From NCBI RefSeq assembly GCF_002973525.1, contig NZ_PVEN01000021.1, positions 1-64,000 of the forward strand: a stretch of DNA of 64,000 nt. Reading direction: 5' to 3'. The notes beneath the pieces are model-generated. The model was given only the letters and a program-made list of their open reading frames with translations, did no database searches and was not told where the DNA came from. The stretch comes from Paraburkholderia sp. BL21I4N1. Lineage in GTDB: Bacteria > Pseudomonadota > Gammaproteobacteria > Burkholderiales > Burkholderiaceae. The translations under genes and the position numbers were made by a program. Positions 54,309 through 62,718 of this stretch are shown here, one piece after another. Position 1 is the stretch's first letter, and each line of letters opens with the position of its first letter.

Positions 54309-56072
54309 TTATAGATCTTCCGAACCCATGAGCATCTCGGTGATGCCCTTGCCGGCCTGGACCATCGGCCAGACGTTTTCGGTCGGATCGGTCTGGAAAT
54401 CGAGAAACACCGTGCGATCTTTCAGGCGCAGCGCTTCCTTCAGCGCCGGTTCGACGTCGGCCGTGTGTTCGACACGAATACCGACGTGGCCGTACGCTTC
54501 GGCCAGCTTCACGAAATCGGGCAGCGCATCCATGTACGAATGCGAATAGCGCTTGCTGTATTCGATTTGCTGCCACTGGCGCACCATGCCCAGATAGCGG
54601 TTGTTCAGCGAGATGATCTTCACCGGCGTCTCGTACTGCTTGCAGGTGGAGAGCTCCTGAATACACATCTGGATCGAGCCTTCGCCCGTGATGCAGAGCA
54701 CGTCGTCGTCCGGGTGCGCCATCTTCACGCCCATCGCCGCCGGCAGGCCGAAGCCCATCGTGCCGAGACCGCCGGAATTGATCCAGCGGCGTGGCTTGTT
54801 GAAGCGATAGAACTGCGCCGCCCACATCTGGTGCTGGCCGACGTCGGAACATACGAAGGCATTGCCGTCGGTCAGTTCCCACGCTTTTTCCACCACGTAT
54901 TGCGGCTTGATGATGTCGCTCTTGCGGTCGAACTTCAGGCAGTCTTTGGCGCGCCAGGCTTCGATGTCCTTCCACCAGTCGGCGAGCGCCGCGGTGTCGG
55001 GGCCATGCTCGGCCGTTTGCAACTGCTCGATCAGCTCCTTCAGCACTTCCTTCACGTCGCCGACGATCGGAATGTCGACCTTGACGCGCTTGGAGATGGA
55101 AGAAGGATCGATGTCGATATGGATGATTTTGCGCGGGCGCGAAGCGAAATGCGCCGGGTCGCCGATCACGCGGTCGTCGAAGCGCGCACCGATGGCGATC
55201 AGCACGTCGCAGTGCTGCATGGCCATGTTGGCTTCGTACGTGCCGTGCATGCCGAGCATGCCGAGGAATTTCTTGTCGCTCGCGCGGTAACCGCCCAGAC
55301 CCATCAGCGTGTTGGTGACCGGATAGCCGAGCAGGTCGGCGAACTGGTTCAATTCACGCGCTGCGTCCGCGAGGATGATGCCGCCGCCGGTGTAGATGTA
55401 CGGACGCTTCGCGCCCAGCAACAACGACACGGCCTTGCGGATCTGCCCGGAGTGGCCCTTCGTGACCGGGTTGTACGAGCGCAGCGACACGCTCTTCAAC
55501 GGTTCGTACTGGCACGGCGTCTTCGACACGTCTTTCGGAATGTCGATCAGCACCGGGCCGGGACGGCCGGTACGGGCAATAAAGAAAGCTTTCTTGACGG
55601 TGGCAGCGAGATCGCGCACGTCTTTCACGAGAAAGTTGTGCTTCACGCAGGGACGCGTGATACCGACCGTGTCGCACTCCTGGAACGCATCCTGGCCGAT
55701 CGCGGCAGTGGGCACCTGGCCGCTGATCACGACCATCGGGATCGAATCCATGTAGGCGGTGGCGATGCCGGTCACCGCATTGGTGACGCCCGGACCGGAC
55801 GTCACGAGGCACACACCCACCTTACCGGTGGAACGCGCGTAAGCGTCGGCTGCGTGGACCGCGGCCTGCTCGTGGCGTACCAGAACGTGCTGGAACTTGT
55901 CCTGCTTGTACAGCTCGTCGTAAATGTAGAGTACCGAGCCGCCGGGATAGCCCCAGATGAACTCGACGTCTTCGTCGGCCAGTGCCTTCATGAGCACGGT
56001 GGCGCCGATAGAGTCAGCTTCGGGATGAGGAGTCGTATCCGACGTGGAGAATTCCGCGCTGGGCATATTCAT
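54309..56072 (-). CDS. ilvB: Acetolactate synthase large (catalytic) subunit
   Basis: A 587-residue thiamine-diphosphate enzyme. The catalytic Glu is in VLVRHEQAAVHAADAYAR. The ThDP/Mg motif reads ITGEGSIQMCIQELSTCKQYETPVKIISLNNRYLG, with GEGS instead of the more usual GDGS. It makes acetolactate or acetohydroxybutyrate. It is the first gene of the minus-strand ilv run, with a predicted promoter at 56221-56249 and AAAGGTG before the ATG. Confidence 0.97.
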   Translation of the reverse strand: MNMPSAEFSTSDTTPHPEADSIGATVLMKALADEDVEFIWGYPGGSVLYIYDELYKQDKFQHVLVRHEQAAVHAADAYARSTGKVGVCLVTSGPGVTNAVTGIATAYMDSIPMVVISGQVPTAAIGQDAFQECDTVGITRPCVKHNFLVKDVRDLAATVKKAFFIARTGRPGPVLIDIPKDVSKTPCQYEPLKSVSLRSYNPVTKGHSGQIRKAVSLLLGAKRPYIYTGGGIILADAARELNQFADLLGYPVTNTLMGLGGYRASDKKFLGMLGMHGTYEANMAMQHCDVLIAIGARFDDRVIGDPAHFASRPRKIIHIDIDPSSISKRVKVDIPIVGDVKEVLKELIEQLQTAEHGPDTAALADWWKDIEAWRAKDCLKFDRKSDIIKPQYVVEKAWELTDGNAFVCSDVGQHQMWAAQFYRFNKPRRWINSGGLGTMGFGLPAAMGVKMAHPDDDVLCITGEGSIQMCIQELSTCKQYETPVKIISLNNRYLGMVRQWQQIEYSKRYSHSYMDALPDFVKLAEAYGHVGIRVEHTADVEPALKEALRLKDRTVFLDFQTDPTENVWPMVQAGKGITEMLMGSEDL

Positions 56073-56434
56073 TTATTCACCTTTCGAAATTTCGGCAAAA
56101 ATTTGATCGGGTGCTCTCTGCCGGGCTTGTGGCTCGGGTTCAAGCTGCGCGTCCAGTTGACAGGTGAGCTTCTTGGGCCACACCTCAATTGAGACAAATC
56201 ACTTGTGTTGCGAACCAGCGAAGATATCTGCTGACGCCCACGCGGTCAAGCAAATATTGCCTGAGCGCCCTGCCCCTAATCTCTCCCGCCGCTTCGAATC
56301 GACCGAAAGCTTGTTATAGAGATGCAAGGTGAATCACGTTTCGCCCCAGCGGCGCAAAAGTTTGTTAGCATCCGCGAGTTTTACGACATTTTTCGACCGA
56401 TTACGCGCACGCTCGCTGCGCCGACCCCCAACGG
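56073..56434. other. Divergent control region of ilvB and the sigma factor
   Basis: A 362-bp region. It contains the ilvB promoter, its roughly 140-base leader, and the upstream region of the sigma factor gene. No gene, riboswitch or clear attenuator is seen. For the sigma gene no ECF-type promoter can be named with confidence. Confidence 0.5.
56221..56249 (-). promoter_or_regulatory. Sigma70-type promoter for ilvB
   Basis: On the minus strand TTGACC (56244-56249) and TATCTT (56221-56226) are spaced by exactly 17 bases. The predicted start near 56214 leaves about 140 bases of leader. Confidence 0.6.
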
Positions 56435-56998
56435 ATGGCATCAGACAAGGAACTCGCCGATTTTTTGGCGGGCGTCGAAAGGCGCGCATTCAAGCAGACG
56501 GTCTACGCCGTGCGGGACGACGACGCCTCGCTGGATATCGTGCAGGACGCGATGATCAAGCTCGCCGAAAAATATGGCGACCGTCCGGCGGCCGAACTTC
56601 CGCTGCTGTTTCAGCGTATTCTCCAGAATGCGATGCACGACTATTTCCGTCGTGCGAAAGTGCGCAATACTTGGGTGAGTCTGTTTTCGTCGCTCGGCAA
56701 CGCCGACGACGAGGATTTCGACCCGCTCGAGACATTCGAAGCCCAGCAAGGCTCGGCGGGCTCGGAGAGCAACGAACAAAAACTCGAACGCGAACAGGTT
56801 CTGCAGTTAATCGACGACGAGATCCAAAAGTTACCGGCACGTCAACGGGAGGCGTTTCTCATGCGTTATTGGGAAGATATGGATGTCGCCGAGACTGCCG
56901 CCGCGATGGGCTGCTCCGAGGGCAGTGTGAAGACACACTGCTCGCGGGCCACGCACACGCTGGCGCAAGCGCTCAAGGCTAAAGGAATCACGCTATGA
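56435..56998 (+). CDS. ECF-type RNA polymerase sigma factor
   Basis: A 187-residue sigma70-family protein without region 1 or 3. Region 2 is ASLDIVQDAMIKLAEKYGDRPAAELPLLFQRILQNAMHDYFRR. A Gly/Ser/Glu-rich linker (DPLETFEAQQGSAGSESNEQK) follows. Region 4 is LPARQREAFLMRYWEDMDVAETAAAMGCSEGSVKTHCSRATHTL, with the -35-binding HTH. Its stop overlaps the ATG of a DUF3619 gene encoding one membrane segment, the usual layout of sigma/anti-sigma pairs. Target promoter and signal are unknown. Confidence 0.92.
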   Translation: MASDKELADFLAGVERRAFKQTVYAVRDDDASLDIVQDAMIKLAEKYGDRPAAELPLLFQRILQNAMHDYFRRAKVRNTWVSLFSSLGNADDEDFDPLETFEAQQGSAGSESNEQKLEREQVLQLIDDEIQKLPARQREAFLMRYWEDMDVAETAAAMGCSEGSVKTHCSRATHTLAQALKAKGITL

Positions 56999-57423
56999 GC
57001 TCCCTGGAAACCAAAGAACTCGAGTTCGCCCGCCAAATGCGCCGCGCGCTCGACGAAAACGCCGCCAGCATTCCCACCGCCGCCGTCGACCGGCTCGCCG
57101 CGGCGCGCCGTGCCGCGCTCGCCCGCAAGAAGCCTGAGGCGGTAAGCGCGCCGGTGTTCGTGCCCGCCTTCGCCGGCGTGGGTATGCCGGCTGGCATGCC
57201 GCCCGTCGAATTGCCGCAGCGCCGTCGTTCACCGCTGCGCCGCTTCGCGCTCGCGTGGCCGCTCGTCGCGCTGGTCGTGAGCCTGGTGGGGATTGCCTAC
57301 TGGGAAGACCAGCAGCGCACCGCCGAACTCGCCGATATCGATGCCGCCATGCTAAGCGACGATCTGCCGCTCAATGCCTACCTTGACCACGGCTTCAACG
57401 CGTATCTTTCACGCGCCCATTGA
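56995..57423 (+). CDS. DUF3619 protein, candidate anti-sigma factor
   Basis: A 142-residue protein. Residues 1-80 are soluble and alpha-helical (ELEFARQMRRALDENAASIPTAAVDRLAAARRAAL), then come a basic stretch and one membrane helix at about 83-103, then a short acidic periplasmic tail (LSDDLPLNAYLDHGFNAYLSRAH). It matches DUF3619. The N-terminal soluble helix plus single membrane span and the four-base overlap with the sigma gene fit an anti-sigma protein, though the classic zinc-binding HxxxCxxC motif is absent. That role is inference. Confidence 0.8.
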   Translation: MSSLETKELEFARQMRRALDENAASIPTAAVDRLAAARRAALARKKPEAVSAPVFVPAFAGVGMPAGMPPVELPQRRRSPLRRFALAWPLVALVVSLVGIAYWEDQQRTAELADIDAAMLSDDLPLNAYLDHGFNAYLSRAH

Positions 57424-57439
57424 GCGGGAGATTTTTCGG

Positions 57440-58204
57440 GTGAGTTACAAGCGCGGCCTGGCCGTTGTTTTCGGATGCACGATCGCGGCTCTGGTGTCGT
57501 TCGCCGCGACTTATCCGCGCTTTTACCCGAGCCCCGCCGCGCCCAGCGCCCCCGCTGCGGGCGGCAACCCGGCTACCGCCAAGGCGCCCGCGCCCACGCT
57601 CGCCGTCGACCTGCCGAGCCTGCCCGGCAGCAACAGTCCGATGGCGTGGTCGCGTCTCAGTTCGGCTGACCATATCGCGCTTGCGCCGTTCGAACCCCTT
57701 TGGGATTCGTTCAGTGACGAACGCAAGCGCAAATGGATCAAAATCGCATCGCGTTATCCGAAAATGTCGCCCGATGCGCAAAAACGCCTGCACGACCGCA
57801 TGACTGAATGGGTACGCATGACGCCCGATCAGCGGCGCGTCGCGCGTGAAAACTACCAGGTGTCGAAGGAACTGCCGCGCGAAACGCGTCAGAACGCGTG
57901 GAAGACCTATCAGCAGTTGCCCGAAGAGCAGAAGGAACGGCTCGCCGCCAGCGAGCGCAAGCGTCGGCCGAGCGTCGTGAGCGCGCCGCCGTCGGGCCGC
58001 ACCGAGATCAAGGGTATCGATCGGCTCGTCAATGCGCGTGAGCATGGCGCGAGTGGCGCCGCCGCAGCCAGCGCCGCGGCGGCTGCGGCGCTGCCGAGTC
58101 CGGCCGCCGTCGCGCCGGCGATTCCCGCCGCGGGCAGTTTCGTGCCCGCCACGCCCGTGCCGGTTTCGCCGGCCGAGGCGCCGTCGATTTTCAACGACTC
58201 CTGA
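57440..58204 (+). CDS. DUF3106 protein (envelope-exposed)
   Basis: A 254-residue protein. It starts at a GTG (57440) with GGGAG upstream, reading MSYKRGLAVVFGCTIAALVSFAATYPRFYP, an N-terminal membrane or signal helix. The middle contains the DUF3106 pattern of repeated short helices (PLWDSFSDERKRKWIKIASRYPKMSPDAQKRLHDRMTEWVRMTPDQRR, then ARENYQ, then PEEQKERLA). The C-terminal third is Ala/Pro-rich. The central repeats resemble metal- or stress-sensing periplasmic proteins such as the CpxP/LTXXQ group in style. It is the third gene of the sigma operon. Confidence 0.8.
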   Translation: MSYKRGLAVVFGCTIAALVSFAATYPRFYPSPAAPSAPAAGGNPATAKAPAPTLAVDLPSLPGSNSPMAWSRLSSADHIALAPFEPLWDSFSDERKRKWIKIASRYPKMSPDAQKRLHDRMTEWVRMTPDQRRVARENYQVSKELPRETRQNAWKTYQQLPEEQKERLAASERKRRPSVVSAPPSGRTEIKGIDRLVNAREHGASGAAAASAAAAAALPSPAAVAPAIPAAGSFVPATPVPVSPAEAPSIFNDS

Positions 58205-58216
58205 TCCGGCTCGCCC

Positions 58217-58732
58217 GTGTCCCAGCCGCTCGCCACCCCGACCCTGCCCGTTGATGCGCCGAGCATCGCTCCTACCGTTAGACGGCGCCTCGCGGCGCTG
58301 CTCTACGAAGCGGTGATCCTGTTCGGCGTAGTGTTCATCGCCGGTTACCTGTTCAGCACACTCACGCAGCAACGCAACGGCCTGACGCACCACAATCTGC
58401 TGGCGGCCTGGATCGGGCTCGTGGTCGGCGTGTATTTCGTGTGGTTCTGGACCCACAGCGGCCAGACCCTGCCGATGAAAACCTGGCGCCTGCGTGTGGT
58501 CGCCGCCGACGGCACGCCGCTGTCCACCGGCCGCGCGATCGTCCGCTACGTGCTGACGTGGCTGTGGTTTCTGCCGCCGCTCGCCTTGCATCCGGTGCTT
58601 GGGCTCAAGTTGCCGCAGACGCTGCTGATCGCCGGCATCTGGTTCGTGGTGTGGGCGGCCACGGGTCGCTTCGATCCGCAACGCCAGTTCCTGCACGACC
58701 GCCTCGCCGGTACTCGGGTGATCGGCGTCTGA
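58217..58732 (+). CDS. RDD family membrane protein
   Basis: A 171-residue protein starting at a GTG. It has the RDD-family layout of three or so membrane helices, with the N-terminal RRRLAALLYEAVILFGVVF (basic plus acidic pair), the central LVVGVYFVWFWTHSGQTLPMKTWRLRVV, and the C-terminal RQFLHDRLAGTRVI. The family is of unknown function, sometimes linked to ion or osmotic stress. It is the last gene of the sigma operon, 12 bp after DUF3106. Confidence 0.85.
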   Translation: MSQPLATPTLPVDAPSIAPTVRRRLAALLYEAVILFGVVFIAGYLFSTLTQQRNGLTHHNLLAAWIGLVVGVYFVWFWTHSGQTLPMKTWRLRVVAADGTPLSTGRAIVRYVLTWLWFLPPLALHPVLGLKLPQTLLIAGIWFVVWAATGRFDPQRQFLHDRLAGTRVIGV

Positions 58733-58890
58733 CATCGCGCCAACACGCGCCGCCTTCCGCCTTAACCCGGCGCACCCCGCGCCCGACTGCCACTCGCCCC
58801 CGCTCCAGCTTCCCCACACTAACTGATCGCCGCCCCTTCCCGCAGTCACTCGCCGTCGACCTCGCCCGCAGTAATAAGAACTTCTCGTGA

Positions 58891-58924
58891 CTGTCACGGC
58901 ACAGTCACGCGACCCAGGCTCAAT
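58891..58924 (+). promoter_or_regulatory. Pho-box-like repeat and -10 region
   Basis: CTGTCAC (58891-58897), four bases, CAGTCAC (58902-58908): a 7-4-7 direct repeat matching the PhoB consensus CTGTCAT-N4-CTGTCAT in six and five positions. A -10-like CTCAAT (58919-58924) follows ten bases later, the spacing usual for PhoB-activated promoters. It lies 45 bp before the PlcP-like gene. This implies induction under phosphate limitation. Confidence 0.68.
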
Positions 58925-58952
58925 ACGGTCACTGCAACTCGACGCGTGAGCC

Positions 58953-59894
58953 ATGGACCCCAAAACGTCCGCGACTTCCCTGTTCCGCCAAACCGGCCCG
59001 AGCGTCGACCCCGTCGCGTTCCGCCCGGAACCCAACCCCAGTCACGGCTTGCCGCTGCCTATGGCCTCGTTGCCGCTCGACGCCTCCGCCGGTCATCACG
59101 ACGACGATCACGCCGAACCGCATCGTTACCGCACCATCTGGCTGTCCGACATCCATCTCGGTTCGAGCGGCTGCCAGGCGCCCTATCTGCTCGATTTCCT
59201 GCGCTACAACGAGTCGGAGTATCTGTACCTGGTCGGCGACATCATCGACGGCTGGCAGTTGAAGAAGGGCTGGTACTGGCCACAGGCGCATAACGACGTG
59301 GTGCAGAAAATCCTCCGCAAAGCCCGCAAAGGCACCCAGGTCGTCTACGTGCCCGGTAATCACGACGAAGCCGCGCGCCAGTTCTGCGACCTCGCGTTCG
59401 GCGACATCCACGTGCGCGGCGAGGCGTTCCACACGACGCTGGCCGGCAAGCGCCTGTGGATCGTGCACGGCGATCTGTTCGACGGCGTGATCCAGCACGC
59501 CAAGTGGCTCGCCTATCTCGGCGACACGCTCTACACGATGATCCTGATCCTGAACCGCTGGTTCAACCGGATCCGCAGCCGGCTCGGCTTCCCGTACTGG
59601 TCGCTGTCGCAATACCTGAAGCATCAGGTGAAGAACGCGGTGAATTTCATCTCCTCGTTCGAACGCGTGATGACCGACGAAGCGCGCCGCCGCGGCTGCG
59701 ACGGCGTGGTCTGCGGACACATCCACAAAGCCGAGATCCGCGACATCGACGGCGTGCTGTATTGCAACGACGGCGACTGGGTCGAAAGTCTCTCCGCGCT
59801 GGTCGAGACCTACGAAGGCGAACTCAAAGTGATCTACTGGACCGTGATGCGCGCCCCGGAAGTCGGCGTGCAAAAGGCCCGGGCGACCGCGTAG
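58953..59894 (+). CDS. Calcineurin-like phosphoesterase, PlcP-like (LpxH fold)
   Basis: A 313-residue metallophosphoesterase. The dimetal site is complete: SDIHLG (Asp66, His68), VGDIIDGW (Asp96, Asp99), VPGNHDE (Asn136, His137) and CGHIHKA near the end. It is annotated by family as UDP-2,3-diacylglucosamine hydrolase-like. The context instead suggests the phospholipase C PlcP described in Sinorhizobium meliloti, which sits next to an Agt glycosyltransferase. The first 55 residues are low in conservation, so a later start (Met37) is possible. The Pho-box-like site is upstream. Confidence 0.85.
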   Translation: MDPKTSATSLFRQTGPSVDPVAFRPEPNPSHGLPLPMASLPLDASAGHHDDDHAEPHRYRTIWLSDIHLGSSGCQAPYLLDFLRYNESEYLYLVGDIIDGWQLKKGWYWPQAHNDVVQKILRKARKGTQVVYVPGNHDEAARQFCDLAFGDIHVRGEAFHTTLAGKRLWIVHGDLFDGVIQHAKWLAYLGDTLYTMILILNRWFNRIRSRLGFPYWSLSQYLKHQVKNAVNFISSFERVMTDEARRRGCDGVVCGHIHKAEIRDIDGVLYCNDGDWVESLSALVETYEGELKVIYWTVMRAPEVGVQKARATA

Positions 59895-59924
59895 TCCCTC
59901 TTAACTTCTATTGGGCCAACACCG

Positions 59925-60956
59925 ATGAAGATCATGATCGTCACCGACGCATGGGAACCGCAGGTCAATGGCGTCGTGCGCACGCTGAAGAACACCACCC
60001 GCGAACTCACCGCACTCGGCCATAACGTCGACCTGCTGACGCCGCTCGAATTCAAGACGATCCCTTGCCCGACTTACCCCGAGATTCGCCTGTCGCTGCT
60101 GCCGCGCCGCAAGCTGCACGAACGGATCGACGCGTTCGCGCCCGACGCGCTGCATATCGCCACCGAAGGCCCGCTCGGCATGGCCGCGCGCAACTACGCG
60201 ATCAAGCACAAGCTGCCCTTCACGACCGCGTATCACACGCGCTTTCCGGAGTACGTGCAGGCGCGCTTCGGCATTCCGATCGGCATCACCTACAAGTTCC
60301 TTCACTGGTTCCATAAGCCTTCGCTGGCGGTGATGGCGCCGACGCCAGTGGTCAAGACCGATCTCGAAAAATTCGGCTTCACGAATGTGGTGCTGTGGAC
60401 TCGCGGCGTCGATCTGGACATCTTTCACCAGATGGACTCGAAGGTACTCAACAGCGCACGGCCGATTTTTCTGTATGTAGGCCGCGTCGCCGTCGAGAAA
60501 AACGTCGAGGCGTTTCTGAAGCTCGATCTGCCCGGCTCGAAGTGGGTCGCCGGTGAAGGCCCCGCGCTCGCCGAACTGAAGTCGCGCTATCCGCAGGCGA
60601 ATTATCTGGGCGTGCTGACGCAAGCCGAGCTGGCCAAGGTGTATGCTGCCGCCGACGTCTTCGTGTTCCCGAGCCGCACCGACACCTTCGGGCTGGTGCT
60701 GCTCGAAGCGCTCGCCTGCGGTACGCCGGTCGCGGCATACCCCGTCACCGGTCCGATCGACGTGCTCGGCGACGGCGGCGCGGGCGCGATGCACGAAGAC
60801 CTGCGCGAGGCCTGCCTCGAAGCCCTGAAGATCGATCGTAACCATGCACGCGCGTGGGCAGAGCGCTTCTCGTGGACCGCGGCGTCGGAACAGTTCGCCG
60901 CGCATCTGAAGCCGCTGCCGCGCACGTCGTACCGAGAGGAAAGCGCCGCCGCCTGA
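59925..60956 (+). CDS. GT4 glycosyltransferase, glycolipid-synthase type (Agt-like)
   Basis: A 343-residue GT-B protein. The N-terminal domain begins MKIMIVTDAWEPQVNGVVRTL, with the acceptor loop GPLGMAARNYAIKH. The C-terminal donor domain has LYVGRVAVEKNVEAFLKLDLPG, then SRTDTFGLVLLEALACGTPVAAYPVTGPIDVL with the E-x7-E motif of GT4. Such proteins next to PlcP make glucosyl- or glucuronosyl-diacylglycerol (Agt). Thus DAG from the phospholipase would be glycosylated. It lies 30 bp after the phosphoesterase gene. The sugar is not known. Confidence 0.85.
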   Translation: MKIMIVTDAWEPQVNGVVRTLKNTTRELTALGHNVDLLTPLEFKTIPCPTYPEIRLSLLPRRKLHERIDAFAPDALHIATEGPLGMAARNYAIKHKLPFTTAYHTRFPEYVQARFGIPIGITYKFLHWFHKPSLAVMAPTPVVKTDLEKFGFTNVVLWTRGVDLDIFHQMDSKVLNSARPIFLYVGRVAVEKNVEAFLKLDLPGSKWVAGEGPALAELKSRYPQANYLGVLTQAELAKVYAAADVFVFPSRTDTFGLVLLEALACGTPVAAYPVTGPIDVLGDGGAGAMHEDLREACLEALKIDRNHARAWAERFSWTAASEQFAAHLKPLPRTSYREESAAA

Positions 60957-60976
60957 CGCGGCGCGCCGAGCCGTCC

Positions 60977-61678
60977 ATGCCAATCAGACAATCCACCGCC
61001 GCGCGCGCCACCCCTCGCGCGCTACGCGCCATCGACGGCGCGAGCGAGACGGCGAACATCGAACCGTTCGACGACGTGAGCGAACCCGGCGCGCCGGATC
61101 ATACGGAGCGCGCGCAGGGATTGAACGGCATGAACGGCGCTCACGGCGCGAGTCATGCGGGCGCGGCGCATGCGGCGAGTGCTGCCGGCGCAAACCACGC
61201 GAACGCCAACCCTGCGCACACGGGCGACGGGACTGAGACCCAGCACGAACCGCTCAGTCCGGACGACCCGCTAGCGCCGCTGCCCTTCAATCCGTACAAA
61301 GGCAATCGCGGCCTGACCCGTGCATGGCACGCGATGAAAAACTCGCTGGCCGGGTTTCGCGTCGCGATTCGCGAAGAAAGCGCGTTCCGTCAGGAATTGA
61401 CGCTGGCGGCGATTCTGATTCCGTGCGGCGTGCTGGTGCCGGTCGAACCCGTGTCGCGCGTGCTGCTGCTCGGCTCGGTACTGCTGGTGCTGATCGTCGA
61501 GTTGCTGAATTCGAGCGTGGAAGCCGCGATCGATCGCATCTCGCTGGAACGTCATGAATTGTCGCGCCGCGCGAAGGATCTCGGCAGCGCGGCGGTCATG
61601 GTCGCGCTCGGCATGTGCGTGATGACGTGGGGGCTGATCGTCGGACCGCTCGTCGTGCATTGGATCCGCACGTGGTGA
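60977..61678 (+). CDS. dgkA: Diacylglycerol kinase with long N-terminal extension
   Basis: A 233-residue protein. The C-terminal 125 residues are a normal DgkA: KGNRGLTRAWHAMKNSLAGFRVAIREESAFRQELTLAAIL, VELLNSSVEAAIDRIS with the catalytic/metal Glu and Asn, and KDLGSAAVMVALG. It phosphorylates DAG to phosphatidic acid. The first about 100 residues are low complexity (Ala, His, Asn, Gly) and not in the family. Start choice is uncertain: ATG 60977, or an inner ATG nearer the domain. It is 20 bp after the GT gene, so it joins the lipid remodelling operon. Confidence 0.85.
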   Translation: MPIRQSTAARATPRALRAIDGASETANIEPFDDVSEPGAPDHTERAQGLNGMNGAHGASHAGAAHAASAAGANHANANPAHTGDGTETQHEPLSPDDPLAPLPFNPYKGNRGLTRAWHAMKNSLAGFRVAIREESAFRQELTLAAILIPCGVLVPVEPVSRVLLLGSVLLVLIVELLNSSVEAAIDRISLERHELSRRAKDLGSAAVMVALGMCVMTWGLIVGPLVVHWIRTW

Positions 61679-61990
61679 CGAAAAAATTGCGCGCATAGCG
61701 TGCGAAATACGCCTGAAAACACGCGGAAAACGTACTCGGCGCACCGGCGCAAGGCGTCCAGACGAATGAAAACCCTGAGTATCTGCTTGGTATAAGAACG
61801 GTCGGTTTATAATCGTCCGACAGTCCCACAAGAAAACGCTGGGCCGTCCCCAGGTTTTTCTTGCCCCGCAGGGATCTGCCGCACAACGGCAGATTTGAGG
61901 GCACTCAATATACCAACCGCGTCCGGGTGGATCACGCAGCAGCGGCATGCCGCCCAAGCGCCCAGCCCGGCGAAACCAGGGCCGGACGAC
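61679..61990 (+). other. Control region of the TetR gene
   Basis: A 312-bp region. It has TATAAT at 61808-61813, with GTCGG (61801-61805) and CCGAC (61817-61821) flanking it, and farther down the perfect hairpin ATCTGCCG/CGGCAGAT (61874-61894). A TTG-initiated frame could extend the regulator but has no ribosome site. No gene is seen. Confidence 0.5.
61801..61821 (+). promoter_or_regulatory. -10 element inside an inverted repeat
   Basis: TATAAT (61808-61813) lies within GTCGG-(11 bases)-CCGAC, the kind of symmetry a TetR dimer uses to block its own promoter. The -35 candidate TTGGTA (61787-61792) is only 15 bases away, so the assignment is modest. Confidence 0.5.
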
Positions 61991-62716
61991 ATGGAAGCCA
62001 AACCTCCCCGCCGCACGCGCGAACGGATTCTCGAACTCTCGTTGAAGCTCTTCAACGAAATCGGCGAGCCGAACGTCACGACGACGACGATCGCCGAGGA
62101 AATGGAAATCAGTCCAGGCAACCTGTACTACCACTTCCGCAACAAAGACGACATCATCAACAGCATCTTCAGCCAGTTCGAGCAGGAGATCGAAAAGCGT
62201 CTGCGTTTCCCCGACGACCATCGCGCGACCATCGACGAAATGTGGTCGTACCTGCAGTACATGGTCGATTTCACATGGCGCTACCGTTTTCTGTATCGTG
62301 ATCTGAACGACCTGCTGGCGCGCAATCGCACGCTCGAAACGCACTTCAAACAGATCATCAGTCACAAGGTGCGTTTTGCCAGCCAGTTCTGCGAGCAACT
62401 CGTCGCCGACGGCGAAATGGTCGTCACGCCGGAAGAACTGAACGTGATCGCCACGAACGTCGGCGTGATCGGCACCTACTGGCTGTCGTACCAGTTCGTG
62501 ATGAACCCGCGCAAATACAACGAGCAGGAAGCCATGCGCGCGGAGCTGCACCAGGTGAGCGTGCAGATCGTGTCGCTCATGGCGCCTTATCTGCGCGGCC
62601 GCTCGCGGCAGATTTTCGACGACCTCGTGTCGGGCAAGCTGCCCAAGCGCGAGTTTTACGACTACCTGCCACCGAAGGAAGGCGCCGCGCCCCGCAACGA
62701 ACCGAAGGACGTTTGA
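61991..62716 (+). CDS. TetR family transcriptional regulator
   Basis: A 241-residue regulator. The N-terminal HTH is RRTRERILELSLKLFNEIGEPNVTTTTIAEEMEISPGNLYYHFRNKDDIINSIF (about residues 7-60). The rest is an all-helical ligand/dimer domain (MWSYLQYMVDFTWRYRFLYRDLNDLL) of the C-terminal type often found with TetR proteins of this lineage. ATG 61991 is the first in-frame ATG. It overlaps the LOG-family gene spacing by two bases only (stop 62714-62716, next ATG 62719). The ligand is unknown. Confidence 0.92.
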   Translation: MEAKPPRRTRERILELSLKLFNEIGEPNVTTTTIAEEMEISPGNLYYHFRNKDDIINSIFSQFEQEIEKRLRFPDDHRATIDEMWSYLQYMVDFTWRYRFLYRDLNDLLARNRTLETHFKQIISHKVRFASQFCEQLVADGEMVVTPEELNVIATNVGVIGTYWLSYQFVMNPRKYNEQEAMRAELHQVSVQIVSLMAPYLRGRSRQIFDDLVSGKLPKREFYDYLPPKEGAAPRNEPKDV

Positions 62717-62718
62717 GC

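Noticed and set aside
56073..56220. Riboswitch, T-box or attenuator in the ilvB leader
   Set aside because: No branched-chain codon run, T-box sequence or terminator hairpin is visible.
58953..59894. Simple assignment as LpxH of lipid A synthesis
   Set aside because: The fold fits, but the Pho-box-like site and neighbouring GT4 and DgkA genes favour the PlcP role. The LpxH option remains as an alternative.
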